Shown one piece after another: positions 35,163 through 49,636 of a stretch of 64,000 nt of DNA. The position numbers and the translations under genes are program-made. How positions within the stretch are numbered: the first letter of the stretch is position 1; each line of letters opens with the position of its first letter. The notes below the pieces were generated by a model, which was not told where the DNA came from, did not search any database, and saw only the letters and a list, made by a program, of their open reading frames with translations. Source of the DNA: Uloborus plumipes (taxonomy: Eukaryota; Arthropoda; Arachnida; Araneae; Uloboridae); assembly GCA_038373865.1 (NCBI GenBank), contig JAXGGA010003413.1:1-64000 (forward strand). Reading direction: 5' to 3'.

Positions 35163-35657
35163 TAGGATGTGTGTGAGAACCAGTGGAAGAAAATTCCAAT
35201 AAAAAATAATTTAAATGCTAGTAAAATGTAAACATTTCCACTAAATCCATAATAAATGTAATTCAATATGAAAAGATATCATTGAAAAGGAAAAATAATA
35301 TTTCTAAGCAAGTATCAGTAAAATACATATCAAAAAAATTTTTGTAGTGGTGATATTTGATAATAGAGCATAAAAACCACACATATTACAAAGCATAATT
35401 AATTAGAACTTGTTTTGAAAATATGACATCCAGTATTTGACTGAATTCATAATTGTAAATTAATATACATTTATATCTACACAAATATTATTTGCAACAT
35501 TGAATTTTAATCCTTGGATCTGAGTGACCCTCAAAAAGAAAAACTTTAATTACTATTCATGAAAATTTTAAGCATTTCAATGAAACATGCATCAACAAAA
35601 ATTTATACAATTTAATAACCCAGTTAAGACCTTCATTTTTTTTTTTTTTTTTTTTCA
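35163..35657 (-). other. Leader of the gypsy element ending in a poly(A) junction
   Basis: This AT-rich region precedes gag and has no open frame. A primer-binding site is expected right after the 5' LTR, but no TGG-starting tRNA complement is evident. At 35638-35658 a run of about 21 A (minus strand) directly joins the leader to the LTR fragment. Confidence 0.6.
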
Positions 35658-35904
35658 TCACCGCACCACAAACATCATGAACGGCAGTCGGGAAGAGAAG
35701 ACCTTTTTCCCCCAGTGATTTATCGCTTTTAAGTGAGCAAGCATTTTTCTCTGTATTAGTTCACACGGATCACTCCGAGACAGAAAGATAACGAAGCGTG
35801 GTTCCTCCTCTTCATGTGAAAAAATGGGGACTTGCTTTCATGTCGCGAAAGTAGATGCTTGGTTGCCTGGAGGTCAACGGAGAATGTGAAACCTTAGTTT
35901 CACA
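35658..35904 (-). repeat. 5' LTR of the gypsy element, truncated
   Basis: This matches 29417-29657 almost base for base, including CACTCCGAGAC and CTTGCTTTCATGTCGCG, and ends TTTCACA at the GAATG target duplication. Only the first 240 or so of 846 LTR bases are present. The R/U5 side and primer-binding site are replaced by a poly(A) run. Confidence 0.85.
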
Positions 35905-36370
35905 GAATGCTTTGAGAAACTCGCTTAAATTTGGATTTTTTCGTAGTAAATTAATGAACTTCATTTTTCCTTGATTGAAAAGGGCACTTGTTGTATCACA
36001 GCCAATTAAGGCGTGCAGGAATAAAATATGATCGGCGGCTGTCTTATCTATGATACTGTGAGTTGAATATATTTGCTGTGAAATTTTTCCTTTTCCTGGT
36101 TTAGGCATGTTAAATTTCTTGGATAGAGCTGTCAAAAGAATAAAAAGGTCTACATCTTTGCCGATTTTTGTTTGCATCATTTCCCAAAAATTTACTTTGG
36201 ACCACAGTTGGAATCAATGTTTCGTCAAAAAGTATATCTGCGGATGCATTTTTTCACGATCGTCGAAATCGCTCCGCATATTTGGTGCTACAGCTTGCTG
36301 CATCTTCCGGATATCCATCGAATACGATTATGACATTGGTCCTATATTTTGACTGCACATATTTAACGTA
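35905..36370 (-). pseudogene. Unit B gene, N-terminal part (split by gypsy)
   Basis: Minus-strand coding blocks in order are IIVFDGYPEDAASCSTKYAE, then an in-frame stop, then a NASADILFDETLIPTVVQSK block, a frameshift near 36180, the segment PKPGKGKISQQIYSTHSIID, then HALIGCDTTSALFNQGK and LSEFLKAF. It breaks off at the gypsy 5' LTR and continues at 28806. The FDGYP and GCDTTS blocks recur in uncharacterised transposon-associated proteins; the Asp residues could be catalytic, but that is inference. The gene was already damaged by stops and shifts apart from the insertion. Confidence 0.6.
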
Positions 36371-36729
36371 ATTACAGCAAATAACTGAAAAATATTCCCC
36401 TTGTTGCCTCTTATATAACTTTTAACTACGCTCGTACGCCGAAATTATTGATTTTACAAAAAAGTTTCTATGACATAAAATGTAGGAAATTTTATCTAGT
36501 TTATTTTGTATATTGATGTTTTTGTCGTAGAATAAGTCAGAAAGAAGTTGTAGTCAGATTACCTCTTATAGGCGCCATTTTTTCAAAATGGCGGCGCGAG
36601 CGGCAAAGGTACGAGGTCGCAAAGTGGAAAGTCGAAAAGAGCACATCAAAATCTATAAATGTACCAATTTTCAAAACTTCCGGAACACTTTCCAGGTAAA
36701 ACTACCAAATGACTGGACTAACTGTGCAA

Positions 36730-36909
36730 GCAACCCCGCTTATATCAACTTTGAAAATATACGCCGTTCCCCTTTTCTTTTGAAAACGCATAGGAATATA
36801 GAGCTTGAAATTTCATTTCTAGGAAATATAGATGCATTCTTTTGAAGCAACATAATCCAAACAGAACACAGCTCTAATACCATAAAATTACGTGATTTTA
36901 CAATATTCG
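36730..36909. other. Spacer between units B and C
   Basis: A short piece of probably older host sequence between the two inverted-repeat units. I see no gene in it. Confidence 0.4.
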
Positions 36910-38422
36910 TACATATGGGTCATTCTATGCCAAGTATCCGAGTCGTCTCCACTCGATCCCCTCTGATTTTGATGATTTTTTTTTATGTACATATAAGACT
37001 TGCATGCAGCCATACCAAATTATAGCTCCTTAAACCCAATATAAATTATTTTATAAAGGCCTCTTTTTCGCATCTTGAAAAAAACTACGAAATCGTCAGG
37101 TTTGTGCTTTTATTACTCGCAACCTAAGATGATTATTAGGTTCAAACCTAATAATTCTGATCACTGTTTAGGGTAGAATAGCCTACTTGTGTAACAAAAG
37201 CTCAACTCACTGTAGATTTTTTACACTTGCTGCCAAAGTTGGTAAAAAATCGTATTATGGCAAATTTTGACCATACGTTATCAGCTTGTATCAGCTGAAA
37301 GAATGACTTTCTAAAGTTAATTCTTTCCTCGTTTGTAGCCTGAAAGTATGTCCATCTTGAGAGCGGAAATAATTGCTGAATTATCCGAGTTGAATTTCTA
37401 GTCAATTTTTTTTCTCAATTTTGTCTCAATTTCAAAGGGTCTGAAAAGTGTCATCTTGAACTTTAATTTCTTTACATTATTGGAAAGAGCTCACTTTTTT
37501 TAAGTAAAAAAGTTGGTTTTATTTTTGGGAAAAACCAGTTTTTAAGGGATATTGCAGATCAAAAACGCGTACGGCATTCCACGTGAAATAAAAAAAAGAA
37601 GACATAGACCTTAAAATTTCATGTCAATTTGTTAATTTACAGGATCTATTTTACTTATGTCTTGATGGAAAAAAAAATTGTTTTAGATATTTTTGAACTT
37701 TTTTTTTGTGTGCGCATCCATAAATCTCAAGAAATGGCGAAAGTTAAAGTTTCTTTTTTTTCCAAAAATAATTATTTTTTCTCGCTGAGAGCTTGAGTGT
37801 TTTCCTATGTGTTATTTAAAATCTTTTGAAACAGAATTTCGAATGATATATCACTTGACATGGCTATTAGGGTGGGTCGAAAAAAAGCTTTTTTTTTTTT
37901 CTGATCAATTTTTAATAGCACGGAAAACTTGCCCATGGGCATCCTAATAACGGGAAAATAATTAATTACTTTTGTAATCGCGCAAGATCTCTAAAGTTTA
38001 GAAAAAAAAGAGAAAAATCTCTCATTTTTAAAGATGAATATTTTTTTCAAAAAAATACTTTTTTAAATTCTAATAGTGCGGAAAACTTGCGCATGGGCAT
38101 CCTAATCACGGGAAAAATAATAAAAAAAAGTAATTCATTACTTTTGTATAAGCGCAAGAGCTCTAAAGTTCAGAAAAAAAAGAGACAAATCTGTAATTTT
38201 TAGAGATGAGTTTAAAAAAAAAAAAAAAAAAAAAACTTTTTTTTTTATTTCTAATAGTGCGGAAAACTTGTGCATGGGTTTTCTAATAACAGCAAAAATA
38301 ATTTAAAAAGAATTAATTATTTTTGAAATAACGCAAAAGGTCTAAAATTTCGAAAAAAAAAGAAAAATTTGTAATTTTTAAAAATATATAATTACTTAAA
38401 ATTTTTTTTTTATATTTAATAG

Positions 38423-39170
38423 TAGGGATGCACCGATTAATCGGCAGTACCGATTAATCGGCCATAATCGGCCACTTTGCCGATTATTAATAATCGACAA
38501 AATCGGGCCGATTAATCGGCGGAAAAAATAGTTTTAAAATATTATTTTTTAAAGTAAACCTTTACTAAGAAATTATGATGAACAATTTTATTAACAGTAA
38601 TAATAATCCTCACCGTTGATGTAAAGTTTTTAATACATTAATTCTCCTATTTTGAATAAAAATACACATACTAGTTAATGTAGCAACATTTTTCATGCGT
38701 CGATACTTTTCTAATTGCTTTTAGATAATCTTCAATTTTCACAAAGAATAAAAGTCTTGAACTACATAGCTACTAATAATTAAAAAAGTGAAACTGAAAG
38801 AACTTCAAAATTGGATTGCTAATCACACAGACTCCCCTCCTTTTTTTTTTTGAATTTTCATGTCTAGTTTACATAATTAGCAATGTGTTAATGCAATATT
38901 ATTGACAAGAATATGAAAATTAGTTCAGAGAAATTTGATAAAATTTTGAAATTATTTTAGGAAAATTAGGAAAATGGAAGAAAAAATTAGGAACTATTTC
39001 AAAAGTTAGAATTGTAAAAAAAACGAAGAAAAAACTGTAATGGTGAAATTGGTAGTACTGAAAACAACCATTTTAATTATTAATCGGCTTGACCGATTAA
39101 TCGGCCGATTATCAACTGCCGATTAATCGGTAATCGGTAATCGGCCAATTTGCTTATCGGTGCATCCCTA
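38423..39170. mobile_element. 748-bp hAT-type element with CGATTAATCGG repeats
   Basis: Termini TAGGGATGCACCGA and TCGGTGCATCCCTA are inverted repeats, flanked by a perfect 8-bp duplication TTTAATAG (38415-38422 and 39171-39178). The unoccupied site is visible in copy 1 of the host transposon at about 19912-19920. Both ends carry clustered palindromes CCGATTAATCGG. The TAGGGATGCACCGA terminus is a familiar hAT-type end in animals. The interior has no open gene. Confidence 0.9.
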
Positions 39171-39365
39171 TTTAATAGTATAAAAACTACTCTTGTAGTT
39201 ATATAAATTGGTTAAAAAAACTTGGGGTACATTGCCGTCCTTTTGAATTTGCGCAAAAACCCTAAAAATTCTTATTGTTATTTTTTTTTTTTTCGTTTTG
39301 GAAAAAATCACATATCGCAGCTTATTGCACATTTCAGCATATTTTTTACAGATTCTAAAATACTA

Positions 39366-41276
39366 CTAAATCAAGTCCCACCCACAAACTACCCAATCAA
39401 CCAACCAATTTGGGTGAGCTTTCTTACATCCTTTGAATTCTGACTTCGAATCAAATTTTTGCATTAAAGATTTTGATTTTAAAGTTGTCTTAATAAAACC
39501 CTCTCGGTTTTCATGCCCGCGAACTTTAGCAGCAGCCTCTGTAACTAGTTTTACACACCTCTTCACTGACTGAGTGTGGCAGGGAAATTTCAAGTAATCA
39601 ATTTCTAGAAGGGTTTTTTCTTTCAATAGGGTTGAAATACTTTCTGTAGACATATTTGACAGAAGGGGGTGGAGGAGTCAGCTTACAATTTGTCCAATCA
39701 ATTAGTTCAGGATAGTCAGTGGCTTCAAAGTTAATTAAAGAAAGCTTGAAAGCTCTAATGTGGCCCACTACTAGCGGCTCATTTCTGCACTGTTAAAAAT
39801 TTTCCTGAAACTTTACGGTAAAAGTTACTGGCATCCATGTTGCCAGTAACTTTTATACCGTAAAATATATTTTTCCTGTAAAATTTTACGGAAGAGAAAA
39901 CGAGAATTAAAAAGCGTGAGATACGAATGACAAGGATCGAACGCGGGATCCAATTTTTTCACACTGCTTTACTATCCACAGTACCAGATAAGACACAGCA
40001 GGAGCTCGGAAATAGGGTGTTATAGGCATCTCACAGTAAGTCACGTGGTGATCGATTGGCGCTGCAATCGCATTTTTTTTCTCGGTACAATTCACTGTAA
40101 AAATTTTTTGTACGGTAATCACTACGTTTTACAGTAACCATTACCGTAAAAACTTCCTGAATTTTTGACAGTGTGGCTTTCAGTATCGTCCTGTGGCCTA
40201 ACTCCCTAATATGCTGTCTGTCATCCATTGTCATCGCCAGCATGAAATTCTCTGGATGGCAGAAGAAAGAGTTTCTCTGAATGACTGGATCTATTATTTT
40301 TTTATGCTGTCCGGAAAATGTCTGGTTGTTTGAATGATCTTTAATATGTGCTTTAGACCATCTTTCACAGTGTAGTGCACTTTAATATTGAACCAAACAG
40401 GAGCGTGGATCTTTACAATGTAATTTGCAAGGGTCTTCATTTCGCTTGTCGAAATTATTTGGGAAACATAAAGTCTTAACACCCGGTTTGCACAAGTTTA
40501 CCATTTGGAATGGCTGAGGGGTCCAGAATTTTTAGCTGCTAATTCTGGATCGCAGCTTCCTATGCTGACTGCTTGAACAATGTCTAAAATATATTTCTGA
40601 TCTTTATTGAGGTCAGTTTTATTTATTGTGATGATAACTTCAGATTGAATAGGCACAAAATCAACAACAGGATTTTTTTCACAGTAAGTCAGTTGCTTGC
40701 CAATTGGACCACTGAATGATGCTGGCCCACTTGATGTCCCGTCTAAGTGCTCAAAAAAATGTTTATAAAGAAGTTCATTAAAGCGTAACAAACAAATAAA
40801 CCACAGCAGTGGTCGCTGACACTGAATTTCAATGTTTCGTACAACACCATTTTCCCAACCCGTGTTTGTAGCTGTCCCATCACATCCGATAACGTGTTAG
40901 GTGTAACATGACCAATGTTTTGGCTGCCAGGTTCACTGATAATGGTAATATGTTCTTCTTTTCTTACTCTGCGGTACATTTTAGGCCCTATTTTTTCTTG
41001 TGTTAATGTATCATCTTTTCTACCGTCGAAGTAGATTACTTTCAGTTCTTTGATTTGGTGCTCTTTTTCCTTTATTGCTTTTCGAACCTTCACTTTTTCT
41101 CTTCTAATCTTATTTTTGTCAATCACTCGTGACATATATGAATCAGAGATTATTCCAAAATTATGCAGGACACCAGAAGCTATTGCTGCTATGGCCCTGT
41201 CAGAAACACCGTACCTATCACTTAATAGGGAAGTACACGACAATTTAGAACGCTATTGAGATGTGGAAGGCAATGC
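39366..41276 (-). pseudogene. Transposase-like gene of copy 2 (interrupted)
   Basis: Minus-strand coding blocks run from about 41243 down to 39366, in several frames and split by the MITE at 39788-40173. In order: SDRAIAAIASGVLHNFG, KVIYFDGRKDDTLT, EEHITIISEPGSQNIGHVTP, a gap where a second acidic block is expected, LDGTSSGPASFSGPIGKQL, LRLYVSQ, IVKIHAPVWFNIK, HIRELGHRTILK, then after the MITE CHTQSVKRCVKLVTEAAAK and NREGFIKTTLKSKS. These blocks belong to a widespread family of uncharacterised animal proteins that I regard as transposon-encoded. FDGRKD could hold the first catalytic Asp of an RNase H-like transposase (inference). The gene is inactivated by frameshifts. Confidence 0.65.
39788..40173. 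mobile_element. 386-bp CACTG-ended MITE
   Basis: It begins CACTGTTAAAAATTTTCC and ends GAATTTTTGACAGTG, with TG on both sides (39786-39787 and 40174-40175). The empty site in copy 1 (CATTTCTGGCTTTC near 20505) shows that the 2-bp TG was duplicated on insertion. Inner inverted blocks contain TTACGGTAAAA. A minus-strand stretch at about 39925-40005 has a B-box-like CGTTCGATCC and an A-box-like segment, suggesting an embedded tRNA-like sequence. Confidence 0.8.
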
Positions 41277-43344
41277 CAAACTCTTATCACAGTCTGCTCT
41301 TTTAGGATTTTTGCGCAAATTCAAACGAACGGCAATGTACCCCAAGTTTTTTAAACAATTTCTACAACTACAAGAGTAGTTTTTATGCTATTAAATAAAA
41401 AAATTAAATAATTATATATTTTTAAAAATTACAGATTTTTCTCTTTTTTTTCCGAAATTTTAGACCTTTTGCGTGGTTTCAAAAATAATTAATTATTTTT
41501 TAAATAATTTTTGCCGTTATTAGGAAGCCCATGCACAAGTTTTTTGCACTATTAGAAATAATTAAAAAATGTTTTTTGAAAAAAAAAAAAACTCATGTCT
41601 ATAAAAAACATATTTTTCTTTTTTTTTCTAAACTTTAGAGCTCTTGCGCGATTACAAAAGTAATTAATTATTTTTTAATTATTTTTCCCATTATTAGGAT
41701 GCCCATGCGCAAGTTTTCCGCACTATTAGAAATTTAAAAAAAGTATTTTTTGAAAAAAATATTCATCTTTAAAAATGACAGATTTTTTTTTTTTTCTAAA
41801 CTTTAGAGCTCTTGCGCGATTACAAAAGTAATTAATTATTTTTTTTAAATTATTTTTCCCGTTATTAGGATGCCCATGGGCAAGTTTTCCGTGCTATTAA
41901 AAATTGATCAGAAGAAAAAAAGCTTTTTTCGACCCACCCTAATGGCTATGGGTCATTACTATTTCAAGGTCATAAAATGCTTTGTTCCATTTTTCATCAT
42001 TTTTTCATTATGGGCCCGTTGCAATCGCAGATTGAGTATCTGGTCACATCCTCGGCAATATAAAGACTGTTGATTTCAATTATTACTAATCATATATTCA
42101 ATTACCATTGCTATCAATTACATGGCAGAAATAATTGCAAAATTCAGCTCCATCAAAACTCTTGTTATGTAATTTTAAAATAATGCATTCCCATTATGAT
42201 TTTTTTTAAATCACACGTAGACCATATTAACTGTTTTATCTATTTATTTATTTATTTTTTTGGAAAAAACAAACAACCAATGCTTTCTATGACCTTGAAA
42301 TATTGTTGACTTGACCTTAAAATATCGTCAACCTTGCGAAGGGACATAGCATCTGAAATTCTGTTCCAAGAGCTTTAAAATAGCACCTAGGAAAACATTG
42401 AAGCTCCATTAGCAGCGAGAAAAAAATATTTTTTTTTGTAAAAAACTTTATTTTTTGCTATTTCTTGAGTTTTACGGGAGCATACACACAAAAATTAACC
42501 TTTAAACTTATCTAAAAAGGATTTTTTTATCCAAACATAAATACAATAGCTCCTGCAAGTTTTTATAGAACTAATTGACATGAACTTTTAAGGTCTATGT
42601 CATTTTCTGTTTCATTTCATATGGAATAAGTGCATGTTTTTGATCTGTAATATCCTTTCAAAACTGGTTTGTCTAAAAAAAAAAAACATTTTTTCCTTAA
42701 GAAAAGTGCGTTCTTTCTAATGATAGAAAAACATTAAATTCAAGATAACATTTTTGAGATATTGCCGTTTAAAATTGAGACAAAATTGAGGAAAAGCATT
42801 TTTGACTGGAATTTCAACTCGGATAATTCAGCAAGTATTTGAGCTATCAAATGCCACTTGCACACCTTTTGTACATACTAACAGGATACAAACGAGGAAA
42901 GAATTAGCTTCAGAGAGTCATTCTCTCAGCAGATACAAGCTGATGACGTATGGTCAAAATTTGCCAAAAAACGATTTTTAACCAACTTTGGAAGCAAATT
43001 GTAAAAAATTTGCAGCGCAATAAGCTATTGTTACACAAGTTGGCTATTTTACTCTAAGCAGTGATCAGAATCACCAAATTTGAGCCTAATAATCATCTTA
43101 AATTGCGAACAATAAAATCACTCAAACTTGACGATTTGGTCATTTTTTTACAAGAAAAGCAGGCCTTCACAAAATAATTTATATTTGCTGAACCATTGGG
43201 CTTATGGGAGCTATAATTTGATATGGCTTCATGCAAGTCTTATACGCACATCAAAAAAAAAAAAAAAAAACTTCAAAATCGGAGGGGGTTGAGTGGGGAC
43301 TTTCTGAAAATTTGGGACACTTGGCATGGAATGACCTACATGTA

Positions 43345-49546
<6,202 letters not shown>

Positions 49547-49580
49547 TATATATAAAGAGGTAGATTTGGATTATTCTACA
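49547..49580 (+). promoter_or_regulatory. TATA box of cuticular gene 2
   Basis: TATATATAAA at 49547-49556 lies 81-90 bp upstream of the start codon at 49637. This predicts a start of transcription near 49578-49582 and a leader of about 57 nt, like the paralogue. No exact initiator match is present. Confidence 0.65.
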
Positions 49581-49636
49581 CTAAAACGCAGCAGCAGGAT
49601 TTTTTTCTGTTATTTGCGTTTCTTCGTAGTTGCACA

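Larger units (their letters stand above)
28812..35904 (-). mobile_element. Ty3/gypsy LTR retrotransposon
   Basis: The element is bounded by a 5-bp target duplication GAATG (28807-28811 and 35905-35909) and by TG...CA termini. On the minus strand the order is truncated 5' LTR, leader, gag, pol (protease, reverse transcriptase, RNase H, integrase), a long 3' untranslated region, polypurine tract and complete 3' LTR. Protease first and integrase last is the Metaviridae (Ty3/gypsy) order. There is no envelope gene. It interrupts the coding gene of unit B. The LTR copies differ at only about five positions over some 245 bp, so the insertion is fairly recent. Confidence 0.93.
28037..36721. mobile_element. 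Unit B: transposon with 340-bp inverted termini
   Basis: The left arm begins TTAGTCCAGTCATTTGG at 28037 and is matched inversely up to 36721. The similarity runs about 340 bp (28037-28375 and 36390-36721) and includes CTCGTACGCCGAAA-type sequence. Inside is a minus-strand gene, broken by the gypsy retrotransposon at 28812-35904. The 8 bp after the right end, CTGTGCAA (36722-36729), match 7 of 8 with CCGTGCAA at 18366-18373, just outside unit A. B may therefore have duplicated 8 bp, with A inserting later at its left edge. The superfamily is not assigned. Confidence 0.7.
37868..41941. mobile_element. Transposon with 8-bp target duplication, copy 2 (hAT-like)
   Basis: The ends TAGGGTGGGTCGAAAAAAAG and CTTTTTTCGACCCACCCTA are near-perfect inverted repeats. 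They are flanked by the 8-bp duplication ATGGCTAT (37860-37867 and 41942-41949). Each arm of about 600 bp consists of three to four tandem units of about 170 bp containing GTGCGGAAAACTTG, CATGGGCATCCTAATAACGG-like and CTCTAAAGTTTAG phrases. A minus-strand transposase-like gene fills the middle. Two younger MITEs interrupt it, at 38423-39170 and 39788-40173. Confidence 0.88.
36910..43344. mobile_element. Unit C: element with about 940-bp inverted termini
   Basis: The left arm starts TACATATGGGTCATTC with a nearby ATGCCAAGT, and the right arm ends with the inverse ACTTGGCATGGAATGACC and TACATGTA. Similarity runs about 940 bp into each side (roughly 36910-37860 and 42250-43344) with many changes and indels. 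The only substantial insert between the arms is the transposon at 37868-41941 plus about 300 bp. C is therefore essentially a very long foldback or MITE-like element that received a later insertion. No C-specific coding region was recognised. Confidence 0.7.

Noticed and set aside
35163..35657. Search for a primer-binding site and for the rest of the 5' LTR in the gypsy leader
   Set aside because: No TGG-starting tRNA complement and no similarity to 28812-29416 was seen, so I do not call either.
36588..36845. 85-codon + strand frame starting MAARAAKVRGRK
   Set aside because: It lies mostly within the right inverted arm of unit B, and the inverse arm at 28.1 kb does not preserve it as coding.
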